The notes beneath the pieces were generated by a model that was not told the origin of the DNA, searched no databases, and worked only from the letters and a program-made list of their open reading frames with translations. A stretch of 64,000 nt of DNA from Rhizobium sp. Pop5. GTDB taxonomy: Bacteria; Pseudomonadota; Alphaproteobacteria; Rhizobiales; Rhizobiaceae. How positions within the stretch are numbered: position 1 is the first letter of the stretch; each line of letters opens with the position of its first letter. Made by a program: the position numbers and the translations under genes. Location: positions 2,728,001 to 2,792,000 of the forward strand of contig NZ_CP099399.1 of NCBI RefSeq assembly GCF_024721175.1, written 5' to 3'. This document shows positions 45,729-55,253 of this stretch, piece after piece.

Positions 45729-48538
45729 ACGCCCTCCCCTTCGCTTTTGCCTATCCCGCCATTCTCGGCGCCCTTGTCGCGCTCCCCGTCATCTGGTGGC
45801 TGCTGCGGCTGACGCCGCCGCGCCCGAAGGCCGAGATCTTCCCGCCGCTGAAAATCCTCGCATCCGTTCTGAAGCGCGAGGAGACGCCGGCACAGAGCCC
45901 GTGGTGGCTGACGCTGCTGCGCATGCTGCTTGCCGCCACCATCATCCTTGCGATTGCCGATCCGGTCTTCAACCCGCGCAGCAGTTCGCTGGCATCAGGC
46001 GGCCCGCTCGTCCTCTTCGTCGACAACAGCTGGGCAGCGGCACCCGATTGGGAGCGTCGCGTCCAGACCGCCGGCGCGCTGATAGACGACGCCGAAGCCG
46101 CCGGCACGCCCGTATCGATCGCCTTCACCGCCGACCCGACCAACGACGCCGTGCCCGGCACCGCGGCTAGCGCCCGCGACAAGCTGCGCGCAGCCGAGCC
46201 CCGACCGCTGGTGCCCGATCGCGAGCGCGCCTTCCAGGCGTTGCGCGCCGCCCTGAACGGCACCAAGCCCGGCACCCTCGCCTTCCTCACCGACGGCGCA
46301 GCCGCCAAAGCCGGCGATGCCACGGTGCGCCAGCTCGCCGAACTCCAGCCTGCCGATCTCCGCCTGATCGAGGGCGACGCCGCCAAGACGGTTGCCGTCA
46401 CTGCTGCCAACAACGCGGCGGATGCCATGACCGTCAAGGTCACGCGCCTCAACAGTTCGCATGCCGCAACCGTGGCGCTGAACGCCGCCGATGCGCAGGG
46501 CCGCTCGATCGCCAATGGCAGGGTGGATTTCAGCCCCGGCCAGAGCGTCGCCACGAGTTCGATCACCGCCCCCTTCGAGATGCGCAACGATTTCGCACGC
46601 ATCAGCGTGGACAATGGTGCGACGGCGGGCGCGGTTCATCTTCTCGACGACGCCTTCAAGCGCCGCCGCGTCGTCCTCTTGTCGGGTGCGAGCGGCGACG
46701 AGTTCCAGCCGCTGCTCTCGCCGCTCTATTATATCCAGCGAGCGCTCCAGCCTTATGCGGATCTGATCCAACCCGGCGATTCCGATCTTGCCGTCGCCAT
46801 ACCGAAGCTCCTCGCCAGCAATCCCTCCATCATCATCATGGCCGATATCGGCCGGCTGCCGGAGGAGACCTACGAACCCCTGACGCGCTGGATATCGAAC
46901 GGCGGCATGCTCCTGCGTTTTGCCGGCCCGCGCATGGCGGCAGCACCTGCCGACGATCCACTGATCCCCGTCATTCTGCGCCAGGGAGAACGGGCGCTCG
47001 GCGGCACATTGTCCTGGAGCGAGCCGCAATTGCTGGCCGAATTTCCGAATTTCGGGCCTTTCGCCGGCATAGCGCGCCCCGCCGATGTCGTCGTCAAGCG
47101 GCAGGTGCTTGCCGAACCGACGCCCGATCTTGCCGAGCGCACCTGGGCGAGCCTGGCCGACGGCACGCCGCTCGTGACGATGAAACAACTCGCATCCGGC
47201 CAGATCGTGCTGTTCCACGTCACCGCGGAAGCGACCTGGTCCGATCTGCCGATCTCGGGTACCTTCGTCGACATGCTGCGCCATCTCCTGCAGATATCGC
47301 GTTCGGGCGGCGTGACGTCGGAGGCGCGCGGCAATGCGCGTGTTGCCGAAACGCTGCCGCCGTTCCGCATGCTGACGGCCAAGGGCTTGCTCGTCTCCGA
47401 GACCGGTTCGGCGCGGCCGCTGATCCCCCAGGCCGGAACCGAACCGACGGCGAGTTTCGACAACCCGCCCGGGCTCTACGGCTCGGAAGACGGTTTCACC
47501 TCCCTGAACGTGCTGCCGGAGGATGCCGAACTGAAACCGCTCGACATATCGGGAACCAATGCCATTCGCGAAGGGCTGATCGGCGGCGAAAGCTGGTCGG
47601 CAAAGCCGGCGCTGTTCCTCGCAGCCTTTCTGCTGCTGCTCGCCGATAGCCTGATCGTCCTCTTCATGAACGGCGCGTTCTCGCGATTGCGTCCGGCCGT
47701 CCGCACCGTGGGCGTGATTGCAGTCGCGGTCGCAGCCGGCTTTCTCCTGCAGCCCGGCACGCTTCACGCCAACGACACCCGGCCTGGCGACGATCTCATT
47801 CTGGAAAGGCTTGATAATACCCACCTCGCCTATGTCGTCACCGGCGAGCAGGACGTGGACAATGTATCGGAGCGCGGCCTTGAAGGCCTTACCCAGTTCC
47901 TGACCTTCCGTACGACGCTGGAGCCGGCGCCGCCCGTGGGCCTCGACCTCACCAAGGACGAACTCGCCTTCTATCCGATCATCTACTGGCCGGTCTCGGC
48001 GACGGCACCGATGCCATCCTCGGCCGCGATCAGCCGCATCGACGCCTATATGCGCAACGGCGGCACGGTGCTTTTCGACACACGCGATCAGATCAGCGCA
48101 CTGGACAATGGCGGCAATGTCAGCGCCAACGGTGAGAGGCTGCAGCAGATCCTCGCCAATCTCGACATCCCGCCGCTGGAGCCGGTGCCATCAGATCACG
48201 TGCTGACGAAATCCTTCTATCTGCTCTCGAGCTTCCCCGGCCGTTACACCGGCAGCCCTCTCTGGATCGAGGCCCGGCAAGGCGGCCGCGAAGCGACCGA
48301 AAAATCGGCGGCGACGGCCGACGGCGTTTCGCCGATCCTGATCACCGGCAATGATTTCGCCGGCGCCTGGGCGATCGACGACAACGGCATACCGATGCTG
48401 CCGACCGTGCCGTCCGATGAAACGCAGCGCGAATATGCCTACCGCTCCGGCGTCAACATCATGATGTATATGCTGACCGGCAACTACAAGACCGACCAGG
48501 TTCATGTTCCCGACCTGCTTGAGCGGTTAGGACAATGA
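45725..48538 (+). CDS. Large membrane vWA/DUF4159 protein, BatA-like N-terminus
   Basis: 937 aa. The N-terminus carries two membrane helices (about 10-27 and 60-78) and the BatA/aerotolerance pattern (LLRLTPPRPKAEIFPPLKIL). A vWA-like strand follows as FVDNSWAA, in which the second MIDAS serine is replaced by alanine (Asp100, Ser102, Ala104). A central class I amidotransferase-like region, a helix near 620-645, one near 655-675 and a C-terminal DUF4159 domain (ELAFYPIIYWPVSATAP, GGTVLFDTRDQ) complete it. Function unknown; probably acts with the MoxR ATPase at the envelope. Confidence 0.87.
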   Translation: MNALPFAFAYPAILGALVALPVIWWLLRLTPPRPKAEIFPPLKILASVLKREETPAQSPWWLTLLRMLLAATIILAIADPVFNPRSSSLASGGPLVLFVDNSWAAAPDWERRVQTAGALIDDAEAAGTPVSIAFTADPTNDAVPGTAASARDKLRAAEPRPLVPDRERAFQALRAALNGTKPGTLAFLTDGAAAKAGDATVRQLAELQPADLRLIEGDAAKTVAVTAANNAADAMTVKVTRLNSSHAATVALNAADAQGRSIANGRVDFSPGQSVATSSITAPFEMRNDFARISVDNGATAGAVHLLDDAFKRRRVVLLSGASGDEFQPLLSPLYYIQRALQPYADLIQPGDSDLAVAIPKLLASNPSIIIMADIGRLPEETYEPLTRWISNGGMLLRFAGPRMAAAPADDPLIPVILRQGERALGGTLSWSEPQLLAEFPNFGPFAGIARPADVVVKRQVLAEPTPDLAERTWASLADGTPLVTMKQLASGQIVLFHVTAEATWSDLPISGTFVDMLRHLLQISRSGGVTSEARGNARVAETLPPFRMLTAKGLLVSETGSARPLIPQAGTEPTASFDNPPGLYGSEDGFTSLNVLPEDAELKPLDISGTNAIREGLIGGESWSAKPALFLAAFLLLLADSLIVLFMNGAFSRLRPAVRTVGVIAVAVAAGFLLQPGTLHANDTRPGDDLILERLDNTHLAYVVTGEQDVDNVSERGLEGLTQFLTFRTTLEPAPPVGLDLTKDELAFYPIIYWPVSATAPMPSSAAISRIDAYMRNGGTVLFDTRDQISALDNGGNVSANGERLQQILANLDIPPLEPVPSDHVLTKSFYLLSSFPGRYTGSPLWIEARQGGREATEKSAATADGVSPILITGNDFAGAWAIDDNGIPMLPTVPSDETQREYAYRSGVNIMMYMLTGNYKTDQVHVPDLLERLGQ

Positions 48539-48539
48539 T

Positions 48540-50609
48540 ATGACGTTCGATTTTTCGCCCTTCCTGCCCTGGCCGGTTCTGGCAACACTCGCCGTCGTCA
48601 GCGCCGTCATCGCCGCGTTCGCACTTTGGCGCGGCGTTCGCGGCGCCTGGATCAGGACGCTGGCGGCGCTCGCCCTGCTCACCGCTCTTGCCAATCCGGT
48701 ACTGCTGCAGGAGGACCGGGATCAGCTGTCGACGATCGTTCCCGTCATCGTCGACCGAAGCCAGAGCCAGCAGACGCCCGACCGCATAGAGATGACCGAC
48801 GAGGCGCTGGCGGCCCTGAAAGGGCAGCTCGCCCGCTTTCCCCAGATAGAGCCCCGCTTCGTCGACGTCGAAGGCGACGTCAATTCCGACGTGCCCTCCA
48901 CGCGCCTGTTCGATGCGCTGGCCGCCAACATCGCCGATGTCCCTCCCTCCCGCGTCGGCGGCGCCATCATGCTGACCGACGGCGAAGTCCATGATGTCCC
49001 GGCCGCCAACCAGGCCCTCGGCTTCAACGCGCCGATCCACGGCCTTGTGACCGGCAAGCCCAAGGAATTCGATCGCCGCATCGAAGTCATCAAAGGGCCG
49101 CGCTTCGGCATCGTCAACGAAGAGCAGCAGGTCATCCTGCGCGTCTTCGACGACGGCCCGAGCCCGGGCGGCACTGCCGACGTCATCGTCAAGATGAACG
49201 GCAACGAAATCGCCACCCTGCGGGCGACGCCCGGCCAGGATACGCCCTTCTCCTTCCAGGTGCCGGGCGGCGGCAGCAACGTTCTCGAATTTTCCGTCGC
49301 CGAGCTTCCGGGCGAAGTCACCGCCGCCAACAACCGCGCCGTCCATGTCATCGACGGCATCCGCCAGAATCTGCGCGTCCTGCTCGTCTCCGGCGAGCCG
49401 CATGCCGGCGAGCGCGCCTGGCGTAACCTCTTGAAATCCGACGCCTCGGTCGATCTCGTCCACTTCACCATCCTGCGTCCGCCGGAAAAGCAGGACGGCA
49501 CGCCGATCAACGAACTGTCGCTGATCGCCTTCCCGACGCGCGAGCTCTTCGTCGACAAGATCAAGGATTTCGACCTGATCATCTTCGACCGCTACCAGCA
49601 TCGCGGCGTGCTGCCGCTGCTCTATTACGACAACATCGCCCAGTATGTTGAAAACGGCGGCGCGCTGCTGATCGCGGCCGGCCCCGAGCATGCCGGCCCC
49701 GATTCCATCGCGATGACGCCGCTTTCCTCGGTGCTGCCGGCAATGCCCACCGGCCAGATGATCGAAAAGGCCTTCTACCCCCGCCTTTCCGAGGAAGGCC
49801 GCAAACATCCCGTCACGCGCGGTCTCGACGGCTCGGGCGAGGACCCGCCGCATTGGGGCCGCTGGTTCCGCAGCGTCGACGTCGAAAAGCCTGAGGGCGA
49901 GACGATCATGCTCGGCGCCGACAACCATCCGCTGCTGGTGCTGAACCGCGCCGGCCAGGGACGTGTCGCCATGTTGCTTTCCGATCAGGGCTGGCTCTGG
50001 GCGCGCGGCTTCGAAGGCGGCGGCCCCAATGTCTCGCTCTATCGCCGCATTGCCCATTGGCTCATGAAGGAACCGGCGCTCGAGGAAGAAGCGCTGACGG
50101 CGCGCGCCTCCGGCCGCACCCTTGAAGTCACCCGCCAGACGATCGGCGACAATCCAGGCAACGCCACCGTGCGTTATCCCTCAGGCAAGACCGAAACTCT
50201 GCCGCTTACCCAGACTGAGCCCGGGCTCTACAAGGCCGAGAAGCGGATGGACGAGATCGGGCTCTTCGAAATCCGCAACGGCAAGCTGTCGACGCTCGTC
50301 CATATCGGCGCCGTCGACGCACCGGAATTCAAGGCGATGATCTCGACAACCGATGTACTGAAACCGGTCGCCGACAGGAGCAAGGGTCTCGTGACCCGTG
50401 TCGCCAATGAAAACGGCGCGATCAGCGTACCGCCGATCCTGCCGGTGCGCGGCCAGGTCCGCGTCTCCGACAATGAACGCATGATGATCCGCATGACCAG
50501 CGAGACGGTTCTGAAGGGCATCAACACGCTGCCGCTCTTTGCCGGTTTTGCCGGCGTCGGCATCCTGCTGCTCGCCTTCGGCGCCATGTGGTGGCGCGAG
50601 GGACGGTAG
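48540..50609 (+). CDS. Large membrane protein with vWA and amidotransferase-like domains
   Basis: 689 aa. Membrane helices near 12-30, 38-55 and at the extreme C-terminus (LFAGFAGVGILLLAFGAMWW). The vWA strand reads VIVDRSQSQ (Asp72, Ser74, Ser76 as an intact DxSxS), with IMLTDGEVHD downstream. A region LLVSGEPHAGERAWRNLLKS ... DLIIFDRY resembles the glutamine-amidotransferase-like fold found in BatA-type partners. ATG 48540 lies one base after the previous stop, with AGGA upstream. Fourth gene of the MoxR operon. Confidence 0.87.
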   Translation: MTFDFSPFLPWPVLATLAVVSAVIAAFALWRGVRGAWIRTLAALALLTALANPVLLQEDRDQLSTIVPVIVDRSQSQQTPDRIEMTDEALAALKGQLARFPQIEPRFVDVEGDVNSDVPSTRLFDALAANIADVPPSRVGGAIMLTDGEVHDVPAANQALGFNAPIHGLVTGKPKEFDRRIEVIKGPRFGIVNEEQQVILRVFDDGPSPGGTADVIVKMNGNEIATLRATPGQDTPFSFQVPGGGSNVLEFSVAELPGEVTAANNRAVHVIDGIRQNLRVLLVSGEPHAGERAWRNLLKSDASVDLVHFTILRPPEKQDGTPINELSLIAFPTRELFVDKIKDFDLIIFDRYQHRGVLPLLYYDNIAQYVENGGALLIAAGPEHAGPDSIAMTPLSSVLPAMPTGQMIEKAFYPRLSEEGRKHPVTRGLDGSGEDPPHWGRWFRSVDVEKPEGETIMLGADNHPLLVLNRAGQGRVAMLLSDQGWLWARGFEGGGPNVSLYRRIAHWLMKEPALEEEALTARASGRTLEVTRQTIGDNPGNATVRYPSGKTETLPLTQTEPGLYKAEKRMDEIGLFEIRNGKLSTLVHIGAVDAPEFKAMISTTDVLKPVADRSKGLVTRVANENGAISVPPILPVRGQVRVSDNERMMIRMTSETVLKGINTLPLFAGFAGVGILLLAFGAMWWREGR

Positions 50610-50611
50610 TA

Positions 50612-51028
50612 GTGGCGGAATTCGAGCTTACCGCTTCGCCCTCGCAGGAGGAACTCGCGGCGATTGCCGATGCACTCACGGCCTTCAACGCGGGGGATGT
50701 CGGCCCCTCGGATCGCCAACCGCTTTCCGTCCTCATCCGCGACACCGACGGCAAGGTGACCGGCGGCCTTTCGGGCTTTACCGCCTGGGGCTGGCTCTTC
50801 ACCCAGATGCTTTATGTTCCCGATACGTTGCGCGGCACCGGTCTCGCCGGCAAGCTCCTGGCGAAGGCCGAAGAAGAGGCGAGAGCCCGCGGCTGCCGCG
50901 GCGCCTGGATCGACACGTTCAGCCCGCAGGCTCTCCGCGCCTATCTCCGTCAGGGTTATGAAGTCTTCGGGGAGCTTGAGGAATTCCCGGAAGGCCGCAC
51001 CCGCAGCTTCCTCCGGAAAAATCTCTGA
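50612..51028 (+). CDS. GNAT-family N-acetyltransferase
   Basis: A 138 aa acetyltransferase. The acetyl-CoA loop is MLYVPDTLRGTGLAGKLLAK (about 70-89), and WIDTFSPQALRAYLRQGYEV follows. GTG 50612 is in frame with GAGGGA upstream and lies 2 bases after the preceding stop, so it belongs to the MoxR operon; a longer frame from 50588 is less likely. Convergent, with no gap, with a second GNAT gene on the other strand. Confidence 0.9.
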   Translation: MAEFELTASPSQEELAAIADALTAFNAGDVGPSDRQPLSVLIRDTDGKVTGGLSGFTAWGWLFTQMLYVPDTLRGTGLAGKLLAKAEEEARARGCRGAWIDTFSPQALRAYLRQGYEVFGELEEFPEGRTRSFLRKNL

Positions 51029-51529
51029 TCATCCGTGCCAGGCAATTGTGCCCTTCAGGCGCTCGTGCACGCCCTCGGCGATCGGAACGACGAGCACGCG
51101 GCCGGGATCGACCGGGCCGGGGAAGGTAAGCGCGTTGTAGGCGACCTTCTCGAAGCCGAGCGGACCGTAATAGGGCGGATCGCCGACGAGGATGACGGCT
51201 TCCGAGCCCTTGCGTCTTGCCGCCTCCACCGCGATCCGCACCAGTTCCCGGCCGATGCCGATGTTCTTGTGGGAGGGCCGCACCGCGAGCGGACCGAGAA
51301 GATGCCCCTTGACGGTGCCGGCCAGCACCGGCGTCATGCGCACGGAGGCGATCGTTTCGCCGTCGTCTGTGCAGATGAAGGAGAGCGAGAGATCATGCGG
51401 CCCCTGCTCGCGAATGCGCGCGGCAGCCCGTGTGAAGCGGCCCGGACCGAAGGCTTCTTCGTTGATGTGTTCGATGGCGGCGTCATGAGACGCGTCTTCT
51501 GTGAGGTAGACGAGGTCGTGCTTGTACAT
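51029..51529 (-). CDS. GNAT-family N-acetyltransferase (YhbS-like)
   Basis: A 166 aa enzyme: AFGPGRFTRAAARIREQG, then LLGPLAVRPSHKNIGIGREL with the acetyl-CoA loop, and VGDPPYYGPLGFEKV, a YhbS-like motif. ATG 51529 starts at the fold; ATG 51592 would add 21 residues. The adjacent GNAT gene points the other way and ends on the neighbouring base. Confidence 0.87.
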   Translation of the reverse strand: MYKHDLVYLTEDASHDAAIEHINEEAFGPGRFTRAAARIREQGPHDLSLSFICTDDGETIASVRMTPVLAGTVKGHLLGPLAVRPSHKNIGIGRELVRIAVEAARRKGSEAVILVGDPPYYGPLGFEKVAYNALTFPGPVDPGRVLVVPIAEGVHERLKGTIAWHG

Positions 51530-51795
51530 GATGACAGAAACCGGATGGACAGATTGATGGGTCTCGAACACGCCATGGGCGTTCGGGAGCATCAGCGTCG
51601 TCGCGGGTTTCTGGAGATGAACATCAGGCAGGGTCTCTCAAATTGTGGAAAGGCCGATAGCAGGAAAAATTTCCGTCGTCCAACGCAAAATACATTTTTG
51701 CCAAGCGTGACGCACTGTTCAATCTTTACCGCCTGCAAAGTCCCGCTATCTCAGCTAACTTCGCTCCCGACACGCAAATCAAGGAAATGACGATC

Positions 51796-52806
51796 ATGGG
51801 AATGCTGGTGGACGGCGTCTGGCATGACATCTGGTACGATACGAAAGAGAGCAAGGGCCAATTCAAGCGGCAGCCCTCGCAGTTCCGCAACTGGGTGACG
51901 CAGGATGGCGAACCCGGCCCTTCCGGCAGCGGCGGCTTCAAGGCCGAGGCCGGGCGTTACCATCTCTATGTCTCGCTCGCCTGCCCCTGGGCACACCGAA
52001 CCCTGATCTTCCGCAAGCTGAAGAAGCTGGAAGAGCTGATTTCGGTCTCCGTCGTCGATCCGCTGATGGTCGAGAACGGCTGGGAATTCAAGGTCGGCGA
52101 CGGCGCCACCGGCGACCAGCTCTACGGCGCTGCCACCCTCTGGCAGATCTACGCCAAAGCCGATCCGCACTATTCCGGCCGCGTGACCGTTCCCGTCCTC
52201 TGGGACAAGAAGTCAGGCACGATCGTCAACAACGAATCCGCCGAGATCATCCGCATGTTCAACAGCGCCTTCGACGGGCTGACGGGCTCGACGGTCGATT
52301 TCTATCCTGAGGATCTTCGCGCCGAAATCGACGCCCTGAACGCCACTGTCTACGACACGGTCAACAACGGCGTCTACAAGGCGGGCTTCGCCACCACCCA
52401 GGAAGCCTATCAGGAAAATGTCGGCAAGTTGTTCGAGACGCTCGATATGCTCGACGAACGCCTGGGCAAGGGCCGCTACCTCTTCGGCGACAGGCTGACT
52501 GAAGCCGACTGGCGCCTCTTCACCACGCTGGTGCGCTTCGATCCCGTCTATGTCGGCCACTTCAAGTGCAACATCCGCCGCATCGCCGACTACCGCAACC
52601 TGCCAGGCTATCTCAAGGATCTCTATCAGACGGCGGGCGTTGCCGAGACGGTGAACCTAAAGCACATCAAGCAGCATTATTACCGCAGCCACAAGACGAT
52701 CAACCCGACCGGTATCGTCCCATTAGGCCCGGTCCTCGATCTCGACAGCCCGCACGGCCGCACTACAGCGCCGCGCGTCTTTTTAGACGCGCAAAGGACG
52801 CTGTAG
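51796..52806 (+). CDS. Glutathionyl-hydroquinone reductase (YqjG/ECM4, Xi-class GST)
   Basis: A 336 aa Xi-class glutathione transferase that reduces glutathionyl-hydroquinones. Catalytic Cys in LYVSLACPWAHRTLIFRKLK (about residue 62), glutathione binding with NNESAEIIRMFNSAF, and a helical C-terminal domain with CNIRRIADYRNLPGYLKDLY. ATG 51796 fits the AAGGAA spacing better than 51787. The last 14 or so codons (from about 52763) lie within a RIME-like repeat, which also supplies the TAG stop; the tail TAPRVFLDAQRTL is therefore not ancestral sequence. Confidence 0.93.
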   Translation: MGMLVDGVWHDIWYDTKESKGQFKRQPSQFRNWVTQDGEPGPSGSGGFKAEAGRYHLYVSLACPWAHRTLIFRKLKKLEELISVSVVDPLMVENGWEFKVGDGATGDQLYGAATLWQIYAKADPHYSGRVTVPVLWDKKSGTIVNNESAEIIRMFNSAFDGLTGSTVDFYPEDLRAEIDALNATVYDTVNNGVYKAGFATTQEAYQENVGKLFETLDMLDERLGKGRYLFGDRLTEADWRLFTTLVRFDPVYVGHFKCNIRRIADYRNLPGYLKDLYQTAGVAETVNLKHIKQHYYRSHKTINPTGIVPLGPVLDLDSPHGRTTAPRVFLDAQRTL

Positions 52807-52864
52807 AACTCTAAATTGCTGCATATTTACTCTTAAATCGAATCCGATTTAAGAAATTATGCAG
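52763..52864. repeat. RIME-like rhizobial repeat, copy 2
   Basis: A 102 bp element homologous to 2455-2554: CTACAGCGCCGCGCGTCTTT, palindrome AGACGC.../GCGTCT, CTGTAG, AATTGCTGCAT, then palindrome TTAAATCGAATCCGATTTAA and ATGCAG. It overlaps the 3-prime end of the glutathionyl-hydroquinone reductase gene by 44 bases and supplies its stop codon. Confidence 0.85.
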
Positions 52865-52889
52865 CAGGCTGAACGCCGCCTGAAGCCTC

Positions 52890-53369
52890 TCACCAGCGGT
52901 GGTCGGGCTCTTGCTCGCCCCGAAGCTCGGCGAGGCGGCGATGCGTCGCCTCGGTCGTGCCCGCCGGCAGGTTGTCGAGTGAAAAGAACCCGCTGTCGGA
53001 GATCTCCCAATCCGGCGGACGAACCGCTGTCTGCTCGACGGTCGCCCGGTAGAACACGACATGGTCGCGCCGGGTGATCGAGGTATTGAAATAGACGTGG
53101 ACAAGCCGCGGCTTGCCGATAATCCTGAGGTTGCCCTCCTCGCGCAGCTCCTTGACCAGCGCTTCCTCGACCGTCTCGTTGCGCTCGAGCCCGCCGCCCG
53201 GCATATGCCAGCCGCCGACATAGCTGTGGCGCACAAGGAAAATCCGCCCCTCCGCATCGAAGCAGGCGGCTCTGACGCCCATCGTCATGCCGCGGGCGAA
53301 GGAGAAATAGACATGCAGGAGGCGCAGGGCCGCTCTGATGTGAAAGGGCCGCTTCTCGTTATCCACCAT
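52890..53369 (-). CDS. NUDIX hydrolase
   Basis: A 159 aa NUDIX protein. Nudix box GGGLERNETVEEALVKELREEGNL at about 58-81 with the catalytic REEG. N-terminal basic segment precedes it (HIRAALRLLHVYFSFARGM). ATG 53369. Substrate unknown. Divergent from the phosphoesterase gene. Confidence 0.88.
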   Translation of the reverse strand: MVDNEKRPFHIRAALRLLHVYFSFARGMTMGVRAACFDAEGRIFLVRHSYVGGWHMPGGGLERNETVEEALVKELREEGNLRIIGKPRLVHVYFNTSITRRDHVVFYRATVEQTAVRPPDWEISDSGFFSLDNLPAGTTEATHRRLAELRGEQEPDHRW

Positions 53370-53427
53370 TGCTCCGTTTCAGCTCTTCATCACGCCGGAT
53401 GTGTTTGAATTGTCAATAAGCTGGTCT

Positions 53428-54347
53428 ATGTCTCGTAGCATGTTCAAGCTCGCGCATATTTCCGACGTCCACCTCGGACCGCTGCCCCGTCTTTCCATTC
53501 AAGAGCTGTTTTCAAAACGCATAACCGGCTTTGTGAACTGGCATCGAAATCGACGCAAGCACCTTTTCGGCAGTACGCTGGATCTGCTGCTCGATGACAT
53601 CCGTGCCCATCAGGCCGATCACTTGGCCGTCACCGGCGATCTCGTCAATCTGGCGAGCGGCATCGAGATCCGCGCCGCCGCCGCCTGGCTGCGCGAACTC
53701 GGCGATCCCGCCGACACTTCGGTCGTTCCCGGCAATCACGACGCCTATGTGCCCGGCGCCTACGAGAAGTCGATGCGCGCCTGGTACGATTATGTCCGCG
53801 GTGATCTTTCCCCGCCGCAACGGCAGGAAGACCGCCATATCTTCCCCTATCTGCGCGTGCGCGGCAAAGTCGCGATCGTCGGCTGCTCGACGGCGGTCGC
53901 CACCCCCCCTTCGCCGCCTCCGGCTTCTTTGGCGCCCGCCAGGCCCGCGATACGGTGAACATGCTGCGCGCAGCTGGTGAAGCCGGCCTCTTCCGCGTCG
54001 TCATGATCCATCATCCGCCGATCCGCGGCGCCACCGCCTTTCACAAGCGCATGATCGGTATCCGCCGCTTCGCCGCCGTGATTTCGACCGGCGGCGCCGA
54101 GCTCGTGCTGCACGGCCACACGCACCTCAATACGCTGCACTGGCTGCGCGGCCAGGTGCAGCCGGTGCCCGTCGTCGGCGTCGCCTCGGCCTCGCAGGGA
54201 CCGGGCAGCATCAAGCCGCCCGCCGCCTACAACCTCTTCTCGATCGACGGCTCTCCCGGCGCCTGGGAGCTCACCGGCGAACGCTTCAGCGTGAACAGGA
54301 CCGGCGATGCGGTCATGCAGGAAAGCACTGATATTTTCGCCCCTTAG
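53428..54347 (+). pseudogene. Calcineurin-like metallophosphoesterase interrupted at a poly-C run
   Basis: The first frame (to 53958) carries HISDVHLGP, GDLVNLAS and VPGNHDAY, and the second (to 54347) carries VVMIHHPPIRGA and LVLHGHTHLN. Together these are the complete metal-binding motif set of the calcineurin-like family. The frames join as VAIVGCSTAVATPPFAASGF when the run of seven C at 53903-53909 is lengthened to eight. As written, the first frame ends in a Pro/Ala-rich tail (PPPASLAPARPAIR). Start is uncertain: 53428 is used, 53440 possible. Either a real phase-variable or inactive gene, or an undercalled homopolymer. Confidence 0.82.
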
Positions 54348-54505
54348 CGTTCTCTGTGAACCGTCTTTATGCGGCGCTTGAATCAGTCTGTGAGGAGATC
54401 GGGCCGTCGTCGCAACATTTGCCGCGGGGGCCGCTTACCCCCTTGGTATTTTTGGCGTTAAGCGTACACTCCTGATAACTGCATCGCCTCAGAACGGAGC
54501 CGCCA

Positions 54506-55066
54506 ATGACTTCCCCTTTCCATCGCTTGTGCAGACTTTCGCTTGTTGCCGGCTTTGCCGTCGGCATGGCTACGGCCGCTTTCGCGGTCGGCGGCAACAA
54601 CGACGACACCAATCCGCCTCCGAAGACCCAGACGACCAAGACCTGCACCGATGGCAAGGTCTGGGACAAGGCTAAGAAGGAATGCGTCACCCCGAAGAAG
54701 AGCAGCTTCAACGACGACGATCTCTATAAATTCGCCCGCGAATTCGCCTATGCCGGCCAGTATGAGAACGCCATCACCGTGCTGAACCTCGCCAGCAACC
54801 AGAACGACCCGCGCATCCTGAACTATCTCGGTTATGCCAACCGCAAGGCGGGCCGCATGGAACTCGGCATGTCCTATTATCGCAAGGCGCTGCAGGCGGA
54901 TGAGAACTACATCCTCGCCCGCTCTTACATGGGCATGGCGCTGGCGGAACAGGGAGACATTCAGGGCGCCCGCGTCCAGCTCGTCGAAATCCGCGATCGC
55001 GGCGGCGAGGGGACCTGGGCCTACCGCGCCCTGCTGCAAAGCTTGAACGGGTACAGGACATATTGA
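54506..55066 (+). CDS. Exported tetratricopeptide-repeat protein
   Basis: A 186 aa protein with signal peptide (LCRLSLVAGFAVGMATAAFA), a Cys-bearing linker (KTCTDGKVWDKAKKECVTPKK) and about two TPR units (LYKFAREFAYAGQYENAITVL and LGYANRKAGRMELGMSYYRKAL, with DENYILARSYMGMALAEQGD). It is probably periplasmic and protein-binding. A 187-base gap separates it from the ECF gene. Confidence 0.88.
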   Translation: MTSPFHRLCRLSLVAGFAVGMATAAFAVGGNNDDTNPPPKTQTTKTCTDGKVWDKAKKECVTPKKSSFNDDDLYKFAREFAYAGQYENAITVLNLASNQNDPRILNYLGYANRKAGRMELGMSYYRKALQADENYILARSYMGMALAEQGDIQGARVQLVEIRDRGGEGTWAYRALLQSLNGYRTY

Positions 55067-55253
55067 CGCAAGCTTTGCGGGCTACGCTACGAAAATCCCT
55101 TGAGAAAGGGGGATGAAGACGACCGGATGCTTGCACAGTGCAGGAGACTTGTTTCATAAAGCTCTTGCATCGCCGGTGTCGATAAAGCCGGTTTCGCGCC
55201 CGATGGCGAACCCTTCGTCCGCGAAACCATTGTGAATGCTTCTTGGATAGACA

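Noticed and set aside
45995..47824. Minus-strand frame of 609 codons antisense to the DUF4159 gene
   Set aside because: Mirror of a well-supported gene; no ribosome-binding site or recognisable fold.
48459..50057. Minus-strand frame of 532 codons antisense to the 689-aa membrane protein
   Set aside because: Same shadow pattern; the plus-strand gene is in a tight operon.
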